Positions 27,847 through 36,336 of a DNA stretch of 37,935 bases are shown piece by piece. The stretch comes from Hyphomicrobiaceae bacterium. GTDB taxonomy: Bacteria > Pseudomonadota > Alphaproteobacteria > Rhizobiales > Hyphomicrobiaceae. The stretch lies in the NCBI GenBank assembly GCA_023384095.1, contig JAHDXT010000038.1, positions 1-37,935 on the forward strand, in the 5' to 3' direction. Position 1 is the stretch's first letter. Each line of letters starts with the position of its first letter. Under the pieces are notes generated by a model that did no database searches, was not told where the DNA came from, and worked only from the letters and a program-made list of their open reading frames with translations. The position numbers and the translations under genes were made by a program.

Positions 27847-28743
27847 ATGAAGCGGATCATCTGTGTCGGCCATTCTGCGCTCGACCGCATCTACCGGGTC
27901 GAGGCCTTTCCGCGCGCGCCGTCCAAGGTGCGCGCGATGGAGCACGTGGAAAGCGGCGGCGGCATGGCTGCCAACGCCGCGGCTGCCATCGCGCGCCTCG
28001 GCGGCAGGGCGGAGCTGTGGAGCCGCGTCGGCGACGACGACGCCGGCGCCAGGGTGAAGGCCGGGCTCAAGAGCGCCGGCGTCGATGTCCGCTCGTTGCA
28101 GTCGTTCGAGGAGGGGCGCACCTCGACGTCGGCGATCATCGTCGATGACGCCGGCGAGCGCCTGATCGTCGGCGCGCGGGACATCAACATGCCTGCCGGC
28201 ACGAGCTGGCTGCCGCTGGAGCGGATCAAGGGCGCCGCCGCGGTGCTGGGTGACGTGCGCTGGCTCGAGGCGCTGCGGGTATCGTTCGCCCGCGCGCGCC
28301 GGGAGGGGATCATCACCGTGCTGGACGCCGACCTGGGCGCCCGCGAGGCGCTCGCGGAAGTGCTGGCGCTCACCGACTACGCGATCTTCTCGGCGCCGGC
28401 GCTCAAGGATTTCGCGCCGCAGCCCGGCACCGGCGCCCGGCTGCGGCGGGTGCTGCAGCTCGGGCCGCGACACGCGGGCGTCACGCTCGGAGTCGGCGGC
28501 TACCGCTGGGCCGATGCCGCGGGCGGCGGATCGCAGCCAGCTTTCCCCGTCGATGCCGTCGATACCACGGGCGCGGGCGATGCATTCCACGGCGCCTTCA
28601 CGCTGGCGCTCGTCGAGGGGCAGCCGGTCGAGAGCTGCGCCCGCTTCGCTTGTGCGGTAGCGGCCATGAAGTGCACCCGCCTCGGCTCCCGCTCCGGTCT
28701 GCCGACCCGGGCTGAGGTCGAGGCTTTCCTTGCCAGAAACTGA
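27847..28743 (+). CDS. PfkB-family sugar kinase
   Basis: ATP-dependent carbohydrate kinase of the ribokinase/PfkB family, substrate unknown. The 298-residue product has the N-terminal glycine-rich motif SGGGMAANAAAAIARLGG (about 36-53), in which members bind the sugar, and the C-terminal signature DTTGAGDAFHGAF with catalytic Asp245. The length fits the family. Candidates include ribokinase-, fructokinase- or sulfofructose-kinase-like enzymes; nothing visible in the sequence decides. It lies upstream of tkt, pgk and gph on the same strand, so a role in sugar phosphate metabolism is plausible. The ATG at 27847 follows GGGGGAACTGCC. Confidence 0.85.
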   Translation: MKRIICVGHSALDRIYRVEAFPRAPSKVRAMEHVESGGGMAANAAAAIARLGGRAELWSRVGDDDAGARVKAGLKSAGVDVRSLQSFEEGRTSTSAIIVDDAGERLIVGARDINMPAGTSWLPLERIKGAAAVLGDVRWLEALRVSFARARREGIITVLDADLGAREALAEVLALTDYAIFSAPALKDFAPQPGTGARLRRVLQLGPRHAGVTLGVGGYRWADAAGGGSQPAFPVDAVDTTGAGDAFHGAFTLALVEGQPVESCARFACAVAAMKCTRLGSRSGLPTRAEVEAFLARN

Positions 28744-28831
28744 ATGCGCGCGTCGCTGTCGTGCGACGGTCCTCCGGGTAGACGACATCGGCCGCCGCCG
28801 CTAAATGGGTCGCGCGACACCGCCCGGGCCC

Positions 28832-28891
28832 GGCGCGGCAGCGCCAGTGACGAGGCGCGGCAGCGCCAGTGACGAGGCGCGGCAGCGCCAG
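28832..28891 (+). repeat. 22-bp tandem hairpin repeat in the tkt leader
   Basis: Three adjacent units at 28832-28853, 28854-28875 and 28876-28891 (last one 16 bp). Each contains GGCGCGGCAGCGCC, a 5-bp inverted repeat with a 4-nt loop, joined by AGTGACGA. The two full units are identical. The array ends 24 bp before the tkt start codon, so three small hairpins would sit in the tkt mRNA leader. It lacks the spacers of a CRISPR array. Confidence 0.85.
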
Positions 28892-28915
28892 GACCGACAG
28901 GGAAGAGGAAGACTG

Positions 28916-30934
28916 ATGCCACGTTCGCAACCCGCGGCTGCTGACAGCGCCGGCGTGAGCCATGCCGAGATGGCCAACGCCATCCGCGCGCTGGCCATGG
29001 ACGCAGTCGAGAATGCGAAGTCGGGGCATCCCGGCATGCCTATGGGCATGGCCGACGTCGCCACGGTGCTGTTCACCCGGTTCCTGCGCTACGACGCAGC
29101 CGATCCCGAATGGCCGAACCGCGACCGCTTCGTCCTGTCGGCCGGCCACGGCTCCATGCTGCTTTACGCGCTGCTCTATCTGACCGGCTATCCGGGGATG
29201 GACATCGATGAGATAAAGCGCTTCCGCCAGCTCGGCTCGAAGACGGCCGGTCACCCCGAGCACGGGCACGCGCCCGGCATCGAGACCACGACCGGGCCGC
29301 TGGGGCAGGGGCTTGCGACAGCAGTCGGAATGGCGATCGCCGAGCGCATCTGGAACGCGCGGCTCGGGGCCGATGTCATCCAGCACCACACCTACGTCAT
29401 CGCCGGCGACGGCTGCCTGATGGAGGGCATCAGTCAGGAGGCGATCACGCTGGCGGGCCACCTCGGGCTGGGCAGGCTGATCGTGCTGTTCGACGACAAC
29501 GGCATATCGATCGACGGACCGACGGCGCTCTCGACCTCCGAGGACCAGATCCGCCGCTTCGAGGCTGCCGGCTGGAATGCGGCTTCTGTCGACGGGCACG
29601 ACCCCGCCGCCGTCGCCGCCGCGATCTCCCGCGCCCATGCCGACACCAGCAGGCCGTGGCTCCTCGCCTGCAAGACGGTGATCGGCTTCGGCGCTCCGAA
29701 GAAGCAGGGCACGGCCTCGACACACGGCTCGCCGCTCGGTGCCGACGAGATCACCGCCGCCCGCGAGCGGCTCGGCTGGCCCTATCCGCCGTTCGAGGTG
29801 CCGGAGCCGGTGCTGTCCGCCTGGCGGGCGGCGGGACGGCGCGGCGCGGGCGAGCGCGCGCAATGGCAGGCGCGCTGGGAGGCGCTCGACGGCGGCGTCA
29901 GAGCCCGCTTCGAGCATCCGGCCGGCGCGGTGCGCGAAGCGCTGCGCGGCGCCATCGACGAGGCCAAGCGCAAGGCAGCGGCCGAAACTGCCAGGAGGGC
30001 CATCAGGCAGTGGTCCGAGCTCGCACTCGAGCACCTGGTGCCGGTGCTGCCGGGGCTGATCGGGGGCTCCGCCGACCTCACCGGCTCCAACAACACGAAG
30101 ACCAGATCGCAGGCCGTCATCGGCAAAGGCGATTTCAGCGGCAGCTATATCCACTACGGCATCCGCGAGCACGGCATGGCGGCAGCCATGAACGGGCTGG
30201 CGCTCTACGGCGGCCTCATCCCTTACGGCGGCACGTTCCTCGTGTTCACGGACTACTGCCGTCCCGCGATCCGCCTGTCCGCACTGATGCGCCAGCGCGT
30301 CGTCTACGTCATGACGCACGACTCGATCGGCCTCGGCGAGGACGGGCCAACGCACCAGCCCATCGAGCATCTGGCGAGCCTGCGGGCGATGCCTGACCTC
30401 AACGTCATGCGGCCGGCGGACGGCGTCGAGACCGCCGAGTGCTGGGAGCTTGCAGTTGAGCCCGGAGATACGCCGACGATCCTGGCGCTGACCCGGCAGG
30501 CCGTGCCCAATCTGCGGACGACCCACACGGATGAGAACCTCTGCGCCAGGGGCGCTTACGTGCTGCGCGAGCCAGAGGGCAGGCGCGATGTCACGTTGCT
30601 GGCCACGGGTTCCGAGGTCGGACTCGCCGTCGAGGCCGCCGAGGCGCTGGCCCGCGAAGGCATCGCCGCGGCGGTAGTCTCCATGCCCTGCTTCGAGCTG
30701 TTCCGGCAGGAGCCGGAGAGCTACCGGCTCGCAGTGCTCGGCGAGGCGCCGCGGATCGGAATCGAAGCCGCGGTGGCCCAGGGCTGGCACGAATGGCTCG
30801 GGGACGGGGGCGTGTTCGTCGGCCTCTCCGGCTTCGGGGCGTCGGCGCCTGCGCCGGCCCTGTTCCAGCATTTCGGATTGACGGGCGATCGCGTCGTCGA
30901 AACGGCCAGGACGATCGTTGCCAAGAGCGGTTGA
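28916..30934 (+). CDS. tkt: Transketolase
   Basis: Thiamine-diphosphate enzyme moving two-carbon units between sugar phosphates in the pentose phosphate or Calvin cycles. The 672-residue product matches the usual length. Conserved parts are [45 protein letters not shown], the cofactor motif [13 protein letters not shown], and in the second half [69 protein letters not shown] chose the ATG at 28916 with GAGGAAG upstream; an in-frame start at 28805 would translate the tandem repeat and is unlikely. pgk follows after 29 bp; the gap gene normally found between them in Rhizobiales is missing. Confidence 0.96.
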   Translation: MPRSQPAAADSAGVSHAEMANAIRALAMDAVENAKSGHPGMPMGMADVATVLFTRFLRYDAADPEWPNRDRFVLSAGHGSMLLYALLYLTGYPGMDIDEIKRFRQLGSKTAGHPEHGHAPGIETTTGPLGQGLATAVGMAIAERIWNARLGADVIQHHTYVIAGDGCLMEGISQEAITLAGHLGLGRLIVLFDDNGISIDGPTALSTSEDQIRRFEAAGWNAASVDGHDPAAVAAAISRAHADTSRPWLLACKTVIGFGAPKKQGTASTHGSPLGADEITAARERLGWPYPPFEVPEPVLSAWRAAGRRGAGERAQWQARWEALDGGVRARFEHPAGAVREALRGAIDEAKRKAAAETARRAIRQWSELALEHLVPVLPGLIGGSADLTGSNNTKTRSQAVIGKGDFSGSYIHYGIREHGMAAAMNGLALYGGLIPYGGTFLVFTDYCRPAIRLSALMRQRVVYVMTHDSIGLGEDGPTHQPIEHLASLRAMPDLNVMRPADGVETAECWELAVEPGDTPTILALTRQAVPNLRTTHTDENLCARGAYVLREPEGRRDVTLLATGSEVGLAVEAAEALAREGIAAAVVSMPCFELFRQEPESYRLAVLGEAPRIGIEAAVAQGWHEWLGDGGVFVGLSGFGASAPAPALFQHFGLTGDRVVETARTIVAKSG

Positions 30935-30963
30935 TCAGGCCGCTTTCTCGCGGGAGGACACCC

Positions 30964-32166
30964 ATGGACCTCGACAAGCTGAAGACGACCGCAGGCCTCG
31001 ACGTCCACGGCAAGCGCGTGCTGGTGCGCGCAGACCTCAACGTGCCGGTGCGCGAGGGCCGAGTGACGGACGCCACGCGCCTGGAGCGGCTGGCGCCCGG
31101 CATCCTCGATCTGGCGGGACGGGGCGCGCGCGTCGTAGTGATCTCGCATTTCGGCCGGCCCAAGGCAGCGTCTGACCCGGAGTTCACGCTGAAGCCGGTC
31201 GCCTCGAAGCTCGCCGGATTGCTGAACACGCCCGTCGCGTTCGTCGAAGACTGCATCGGTCCCAGGGCTCGGGCGGCGGTCAATGCGCTCGCGCCGGGCC
31301 AGATCGCGGTGCTCGAGAACCTGCGCTTCCACGCTGGCGAGGAGAAGAACGACCCGGCCTTCGCCAAGGAGCTCGCCGCCCTGGGCGACATCTACGTCGA
31401 CGACGCCTTCTCCAGCGCACACCGGGCGCATGCCTCGACCGAGGGCGTAACGCACTTCCTGCCCTCCTACGCCGGTCCGCTGATGATGGAGGAGATCGAG
31501 GCGCTGCGCTCCGCGCTCGACCGGCCCGACCCGCCGACCGCGGCGATCGTGGGAGGGGCCAAGGTTTCGACCAAGATTCCGGTGCTGATGAACCTCGTCG
31601 CCAAGGTGGACAAGCTCATCATCGCCGGCGGCATGGCCAACACCTTCTATCTCGCGCAGGGCGTCGAGATCGGCCGCTCGATGGCCGAGCCGGACTTCCG
31701 CGAGACGGCCCTCGACGTGATGAAAGCCGCCAAGGCCAAGAGTTGCGAGGTGGTGCTGCCGCCGGACGCGGTTGTCGCGAAGGCGCTCGAGGCGGGCGTT
31801 CCCACCAAGGTCGTTCCGATCCTGGAGGTGCCGCCGGATAGCATGGTCCTCGACGTCGGGCCGAAATCGGTGGAGCACTTCACCGATGTCATCACCCGCT
31901 GCCGGACCCTGCTCTGGAACGGACCGCTCGGCGCCTTCGAGACCCCGCCCTTCGGAGAGGGGACGTTCGCGCTGGCGCGCGAGGCGGCCCGCCTCACCAA
32001 GGCGCGCAGGCTCGTCTCGATCGCCGGGGGCGGCGATACCGTGGCCGCGCTCAACGACGCCGGTGTGGCGGACCAGCTCTCCTATGTCTCCACGGCGGGG
32101 GGCGCCTTCCTGGAATGGCTCGAAGGCCGCGAGCTCCCGGGCGTGGCGGCGCTCACCCGTGGCTGA
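30964..32166 (+). CDS. pgk: Phosphoglycerate kinase Pgk
   Basis: Transfers phosphate between 1,3-bisphosphoglycerate and ADP in glycolysis, gluconeogenesis or the Calvin cycle. The 400-residue product has VLVRADLNVPV, ISHFGRPK, VLENLRFHAGEEKNDPAF, the hinge region, GAKVSTKIPVL, and the nucleotide-binding GGGDTVAAL and STAGGAFLEWLEG near the end. The length is typical. The ATG at 30964 has GGGAGG six nt upstream. It overlaps the GTG start of gph by 8 bp. Confidence 0.96.
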   Translation: MDLDKLKTTAGLDVHGKRVLVRADLNVPVREGRVTDATRLERLAPGILDLAGRGARVVVISHFGRPKAASDPEFTLKPVASKLAGLLNTPVAFVEDCIGPRARAAVNALAPGQIAVLENLRFHAGEEKNDPAFAKELAALGDIYVDDAFSSAHRAHASTEGVTHFLPSYAGPLMMEEIEALRSALDRPDPPTAAIVGGAKVSTKIPVLMNLVAKVDKLIIAGGMANTFYLAQGVEIGRSMAEPDFRETALDVMKAAKAKSCEVVLPPDAVVAKALEAGVPTKVVPILEVPPDSMVLDVGPKSVEHFTDVITRCRTLLWNGPLGAFETPPFGEGTFALAREAARLTKARRLVSIAGGGDTVAALNDAGVADQLSYVSTAGGAFLEWLEGRELPGVAALTRG

Positions 32167-32845
32167 GCCCTGGCCGCAGGCCGTCCTCTTCGATCTCGAC
32201 GGAACTCTGATCGATAGCGCGGGCGACATCGCGGACGCGCTGAATCCGGTGCTCGCGCGCGCAGGCCTGGCCCCGTTCTCCGACGCGGAGGTGCGCAAGA
32301 TGGTCGGGGGTGGCACGCGGGTGCTGATCGAGAGGGCGATGGCAGCGCGCGGCACTGCGGCCGACACCGAGCTGGCACAACGTCTCCATGCGGACTACAT
32401 GGCGGCGTTCCGGCGCGCATCCGTGGCGCGAACGCTCGTCCACGAGCATGCAGGCGAGCTGCTGGAGCAGTTGCGCGGGCAGGACGTCAGGCTCGCCGTC
32501 TGCACCAACAAGCCCCAGGCGATCACGGAGGACGTTCTGGCGAAACTCGGGCTCGGCACGAGCTTTCAGGCGGTGGTCGGCGGGCTCGAGACGCGCCCCT
32601 TGAAGCCGCACCCGGCCATGCTGGAGGTGGCGCTGGACTTGCTTGGCGTTACGGCGAATCAAGCAGTGATGGTCGGCGACAGCGGCGCCGACGTGGCTGC
32701 AGCACGCGCCGCCGGCCTCCCCGTGGTCCTGGTCAGCTTCGGTTATTCCCGCGTTCCGGCACGCGAGCTCGGTGCCGACCTCGTCATCGAGACGCTGGCC
32801 GAGACGATCGCGGCGGTGGAGAAATTGCGGTTGCAGCGCGGCTGA
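32159..32845 (+). CDS. gph: Phosphoglycolate phosphatase-like HAD hydrolase
   Basis: HAD-superfamily phosphatase of the Gph type, which dephosphorylates 2-phosphoglycolate (arising from RuBisCO oxygenation or DNA repair). The 228-residue product carries motif I as FDLDGTLID (Asp12 and Asp14), a helical cap domain (about 18-85), motif II in VCTNKP, the lysine in LKPHP, and motif IV in MVGDSGADVAAARAAG. The start is GTG at 32159, 8 bp inside pgk, which implies translational coupling. Substrate assignment within HAD proteins is uncertain; the coupling to pgk and proximity to tkt are consistent with carbon metabolism (a cbbZ-like role if the organism fixes carbon, which is not shown here). Confidence 0.8.
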   Translation: MAEPWPQAVLFDLDGTLIDSAGDIADALNPVLARAGLAPFSDAEVRKMVGGGTRVLIERAMAARGTAADTELAQRLHADYMAAFRRASVARTLVHEHAGELLEQLRGQDVRLAVCTNKPQAITEDVLAKLGLGTSFQAVVGGLETRPLKPHPAMLEVALDLLGVTANQAVMVGDSGADVAAARAAGLPVVLVSFGYSRVPARELGADLVIETLAETIAAVEKLRLQRG

Positions 32846-32879
32846 TCGAACGGCCGTGCGCCAGAGCGCGACGCAACGC

Positions 32880-32919
32880 TTGCTCAATGTCCGCATCGCT
32901 CATATTCTGACATTTGAAT
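32880..32919 (+). promoter_or_regulatory. sox promoter with ATTC-N8-GAAT inverted repeat
   Basis: TTGCTC (32880-32885) and TATTCT (32903-32908), 17 bp apart, form a plausible promoter. An ATTC-N8-GAAT inverted repeat (32904-32919) lies across the -10 element, about 78 bp upstream of the soxA start. This is the form of site reported for the ArsR-family persulfide sensor SqrR; related ArsR proteins (BigR, SoxR) control sulfur oxidation genes. Repression relieved by reduced sulfur is the natural inference. No ArsR gene is in the window. Confidence 0.6.
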
Positions 32920-32996
32920 GTTTCATCCGGGGGCGGTGCGCAGTCCCCTCGCGACAAATCTTGAAGAAGCGCTGGACGTCAGGGAGGAAACCAATC

Positions 32997-33827
32997 GTGC
33001 GAACGGGCAACACTCGCCTGCTGCTTGCTGCGATGGCAGCAGCTCTGCTAGCGGGCACTGCGCCGCTCGGTGCCCAGGATGCGGCGACGGAGAGGGGTCT
33101 CGAGCAATACCGGAAGATGCTCAAGGCGGACCCCTGGGCCAATCCGGGCAATCTGGACGTCGACCGCGGCGAGACGCTCTGGAAGACCAAGGCGGGACCG
33201 AGCAACGCCTCGCTCGAGCAATGCGATCTCGGCAAGGGGCCGGGCGTGCTGGATGGCGCGTTCGCGGAGCTGCCGCGCTACTTCGCCGACGCAGACCGCG
33301 TCATGGACGCCGAGGCGCGCGTCGTCTGGTGCATCGAGAAGCTGCAGGGCATCGCCCGCAAGGACGCGGTGAAGCCGTTCCCGGGCGGCGGCCGGCCGGC
33401 CACCGACATCGGTGCGATCGCGACCTACATCGCCTCCAAGTCGAGCGGCATGAAGTTCGCGCCGCACGTCGAGCATGCCAAGGAGAAGGAGATGCTGGCC
33501 CTCGGCGAGGCGATCTTCTTCCGCCGTCAGGGCCCGATGGATTTCTCCTGCTCCACCTGCCATGCGGACGACGGCAAGCGCATCCGGCTGCAGGAGCTGC
33601 CTTATCTCTCGAAGCCGGCGGAAGCCCGCAAGGTCGTCGGCGAGTGGCCGGCCTACCGCGTGTCGTCCACCCACGTCATGACCATGCAGCACCGCATCTA
33701 CGACTGCTACTGGCAGATGCGGCTGCCGCGCGTCGACTATGGGTCCGATGCGACCGTGGCTCTCACCATGTACCTCAATCACAAGGCCGCCGGCGGCGAG
33801 ATCAGCGCCCCCGCGATCAAGCGCTAG
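32997..33827 (+). CDS. soxA: SoxA, thiosulfate-oxidizing c-type cytochrome (single-heme form)
   Basis: SoxA pairs with SoxX to link thiosulfate to the SoxY carrier in the periplasm. The 276-residue product has a Sec signal peptide (about 1-27, cleavage after GAQ or similar) and the C-terminal heme site CSTCH (185-189). The N-terminal domain has no CxxCH; two cysteines (76 and 112) probably form the disulfide known from single-heme SoxA such as that of Starkeya. Cys237 in IYDCYWQMR matches the cysteine that becomes the persulfide heme ligand. I chose GTG 32997: GGGAGG lies about 8 nt upstream and the signal peptide follows at once; the longer frame upstream overlaps gph. soxX follows after 18 bp. 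Confidence 0.93.
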   Translation: MRTGNTRLLLAAMAAALLAGTAPLGAQDAATERGLEQYRKMLKADPWANPGNLDVDRGETLWKTKAGPSNASLEQCDLGKGPGVLDGAFAELPRYFADADRVMDAEARVVWCIEKLQGIARKDAVKPFPGGGRPATDIGAIATYIASKSSGMKFAPHVEHAKEKEMLALGEAIFFRRQGPMDFSCSTCHADDGKRIRLQELPYLSKPAEARKVVGEWPAYRVSSTHVMTMQHRIYDCYWQMRLPRVDYGSDATVALTMYLNHKAAGGEISAPAIKR

Positions 33828-33845
33828 GCGAGTGGGAGGAGTGTC

Positions 33846-34466
33846 ATGAGGAAAGGCATCGCTGCCCTCGTTGCGGTCAGCCTCGCGGGTGGAGCCGCAG
33901 CCTACGCCCAGCAGAAGCCGGCGGTCGACGCGGCCAAGGTCGATCAGGTCATGAAGGCGAGCTGGAAGAGCGCCGCGCCGGAATGGCAGGCGCGGCTCGA
34001 GCAGGACCAGACGATGAAGGAATGCACCACGAGCCATAATACGCCGTCGAACGCGGTGGCGAACGCGATCATCGCGCGCGAGAAGGCCAATATCGTCTAT
34101 CCCGCCGACGGCAAGTTCATCGGCGACTGGAAGAAGGGCGAGAAGCTGGCGCAGTCCGGCTATGGACTGCGCTTCAGCGATTATCCGGCAGCGCGCGAGA
34201 ACGGCGGCAACTGCTACGCCTGCCATCAGCTCGACAAGAAGGAGGCGAGCTTCGGCACTCTCGGCCCCAGCCTCCACGCGTACGGCAAGAGCCGCAATTT
34301 CGCCGAACGGGAGGCGAAGGTCGTCTACGAGCGGATCTACAACCCGCAGGCGCATGTCGCTTGCGCGAACATGCCGCGATTCGGGACGAACAAGGTTCTC
34401 ACCGTCGAGCAGATCAAGGACATCGTCGCGCTGCTTATGGACCCGGAGAGTCCCGTCAACAAGTGA
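33846..34466 (+). CDS. soxX: SoxX, c-type cytochrome partner of SoxA
   Basis: Heme subunit of SoxAX, which passes electrons from sulfur-thiosulfate coupling to other cytochromes. The 206-residue product has a signal peptide ending AYAQ (about 1-21) and one heme site, CYACH (123-127), with Met176 in CANMPRFG as likely axial ligand. The N-terminal part (about 25-110) makes it longer than the roughly 100-residue minimal SoxX, as in the extended type found with single-heme SoxA. It contains CTTSH at 60-64, a heme-motif look-alike with the second cysteine changed; Cys60 and Cys173 might instead pair. The ATG has GGGAGGAG upstream. A perfect hairpin covers the stop codon. Confidence 0.92.
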   Translation: MRKGIAALVAVSLAGGAAAYAQQKPAVDAAKVDQVMKASWKSAAPEWQARLEQDQTMKECTTSHNTPSNAVANAIIAREKANIVYPADGKFIGDWKKGEKLAQSGYGLRFSDYPAARENGGNCYACHQLDKKEASFGTLGPSLHAYGKSRNFAEREAKVVYERIYNPQAHVACANMPRFGTNKVLTVEQIKDIVALLMDPESPVNK

Positions 34467-34472
34467 CGGGAC
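34450..34472 (+). other. Perfect 9-bp hairpin over the soxX stop codon
   Basis: GTCCCGTCA (34450-34458) pairs exactly with TGACGGGAC (34464-34472) around a 5-nt loop ACAAG. The soxX TGA is 34464-34466, in the right arm. No T-run follows, so it is more likely an mRNA-stability or partial-termination element that separates soxAX from soxB levels than a full terminator. Confidence 0.6.
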
Positions 34473-34555
34473 GGCTCGGGCCGCAACTCGGCCAGGAATG
34501 AGCAGGCGAGCTGAAGCCCGCAATCCGGGCCGGGTGGCGCTTCGAGGATGTCCGA

Positions 34556-36271
34556 ATGACGACGCGACGCGCGTTCATCCAGGTCGCGGCGGCCGCCGCC
34601 GTGGTGACGGGCCTCGGAGGCAAGCTCCCGCGGGCGGCCGCGCGGCAGCGGCTCGATGAGCGGGACCTGCTCCGGTTCACGCCCAAGGGGCAGGTGACGC
34701 TGCTGCACATCGCGGACCTGCACGCCCAGCTCGTCCCCGTCTACTTCCGCGAGCCGTCGATCAATCTCGGCGTCGGCGAGATGCAGGGGCTATTCCCGCA
34801 CATCAGCGGCGGCGAGTTCCTGAAGGCCGCCGGTATCGAGCCCGGCTCGCACGCCGCCTACATGCTGTCTGCGAGCGGTTTCGAGGCGCTCGCCCGGACC
34901 TATGGCCGGGTCGGCGGCATCGACCGGATCGCAACGCTCGTCAAGGCGGTGCGCGCGGAGCGGGGGCCGGAGCGCACGCTGCTGCTCGACGGCGGCGATG
35001 CGCTGCAAGGCTCCTACACGGCGCTGGCGTCGAAGGGCGGCGACATGGTCGAGGTCCTCGCACAGCTCGGCGTCGAGGCGACCACGGGTCATTGGGAGTT
35101 CACGCTCGGGGCCGCCCGCGTCGCCGAGCTGTTCGGCAGCCGCGAGCGTCCGGGCACGGCGCCGCTGGCCTTCCTCGCCGGCAATATCGTCGAGACGGAC
35201 TTCGAGGAGCCGGTGTTCCACGCCGCCAAGGTGTTCGAGCGCGGCGGTCTGAAGATCGCGGTCATCGGCCAGGCCTTCCCCTACACGCCGATCGCCAACC
35301 CTCGCTGGATGATGCCCCACTGGTCGTTCGGCATCCGCGAGGAGGACGTGCGGCGACAGGTCCAGGCGGCGCGGGCCGGCGGCGCCGATCTCGTCGTGCT
35401 GCTCTCCCACAACGGCTTCGACGTCGACCGCAAGCTGGCCGCGCGGGTGGACGGCATCAACGTCATCCTGGCTGCCCACACGCACGACGCCCTGCCGTTC
35501 CCGGTCAGGGTCGGCAAGACGCTGCTGGTGGCCTCGGGCTCGCACGCCAAGTTCCTGTCGCGGCTCGATCTCGACGTGCGGCAGGGCGAGATCGTGGACT
35601 ACAGCTACGCATTGATCCCGGTGCTCGCGGACGCGATTGCGCCCGATGCCGAGATGGCAGCGCTCGTGCAGGAGATCAGAGCGCCGCACGCGGCCATGCT
35701 GGGGAGCGAGCTCGCCCGCACCGAGTCGCTGCTCTACCGTCGCGGCAACTTCAACGGCACGCTCGACGACGTGATCTGCGAGGCAATGCTGGCCGAGCGC
35801 GACGCCGAGATCAGCCTGTCGCCCGGCTTCCGCTGGGGCGCGACGCTGCTGCCCGGACAGGCGATCACCTGGGAGGACGTCTACAACTCCACGGCGATGA
35901 CCTATCCGGCCTGCTATCGCGTCACGTTCTCGGGGCAGATGCTCAAGGACGTCCTGGAGGACGTCGCCGACAACCTGTTCAACCCAGACCCCTACTACCA
36001 GCAGGGCGGCGATATGGTGCGCGTCGGCGGGCTCGGGTTCACGATCGCCATCGATGCCGGCATGGGCCGGCGGATCTCGAACCTGACGCTGCTGCGGACG
36101 GGCGAGGCCATCGAGGCAGGACGTACCTACGTCGTCGCGGGCTGGGCCTCGGTGAACCAGGCGACCGAGGGTCCGCCGATCTGGGACGTCGTCGCCGCCC
36201 ACCTCCAGCGGCAGAAGACGGTCCGGGCGGTGCCGACCGACAGCGTCAAGGTCGTCCGCAGCGGCGGCTAG
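34556..36271 (+). CDS. soxB: SoxB, sulfane-sulfate hydrolase
   Basis: SoxB hydrolyses the terminal sulfonate from SoxY-bound S-sulfonates, releasing sulfate, in the periplasm; it uses a dimanganese site. The 571-residue product begins MTTRRAFIQVAAAAAVV, a twin-arginine type signal, as expected for a cofactor-loaded SoxB. Metal-site motifs of the calcineurin-like domain are Asp54 and His56 in HIADLHAQL, GGD (146-148), GHWEF (178-182, the SoxB version of GNHE), LLSHNGFDVD (282-291) and AAHTHD (306-311); a 5'-nucleotidase C-terminal domain follows (about 360-560). soxB follows soxX after 89 bp. soxY, soxZ, soxC and soxD are absent from the window. Confidence 0.95.
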   Translation: MTTRRAFIQVAAAAAVVTGLGGKLPRAAARQRLDERDLLRFTPKGQVTLLHIADLHAQLVPVYFREPSINLGVGEMQGLFPHISGGEFLKAAGIEPGSHAAYMLSASGFEALARTYGRVGGIDRIATLVKAVRAERGPERTLLLDGGDALQGSYTALASKGGDMVEVLAQLGVEATTGHWEFTLGAARVAELFGSRERPGTAPLAFLAGNIVETDFEEPVFHAAKVFERGGLKIAVIGQAFPYTPIANPRWMMPHWSFGIREEDVRRQVQAARAGGADLVVLLSHNGFDVDRKLAARVDGINVILAAHTHDALPFPVRVGKTLLVASGSHAKFLSRLDLDVRQGEIVDYSYALIPVLADAIAPDAEMAALVQEIRAPHAAMLGSELARTESLLYRRGNFNGTLDDVICEAMLAERDAEISLSPGFRWGATLLPGQAITWEDVYNSTAMTYPACYRVTFSGQMLKDVLEDVADNLFNPDPYYQQGGDMVRVGGLGFTIAIDAGMGRRISNLTLLRTGEAIEAGRTYVVAGWASVNQATEGPPIWDVVAAHLQRQKTVRAVPTDSVKVVRSGG

Positions 36272-36336
36272 GTCCAAGCAGGTCCAAGGGTCAGACCCCG
36301 ACGAAGGCGTCGCTCAGGGTGGCGAGGAGGCGTGTC

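Noticed and set aside
28832-28891. Possible CRISPR array in the tkt leader
   Set aside because: Units are directly adjacent, with no unique spacers, and there are no cas genes.
28805-28915. Extended N-terminus of transketolase from ATG 28805
   Set aside because: It would translate the tandem repeat and lacks a ribosome binding site, while ATG 28916 has GAGGAAG and the usual N-terminus.
32997-33827. SoxA as a two-heme cytochrome
   Set aside because: Only one CxxCH (185-189) is present; the N-terminal position has separate cysteines 76 and 112.
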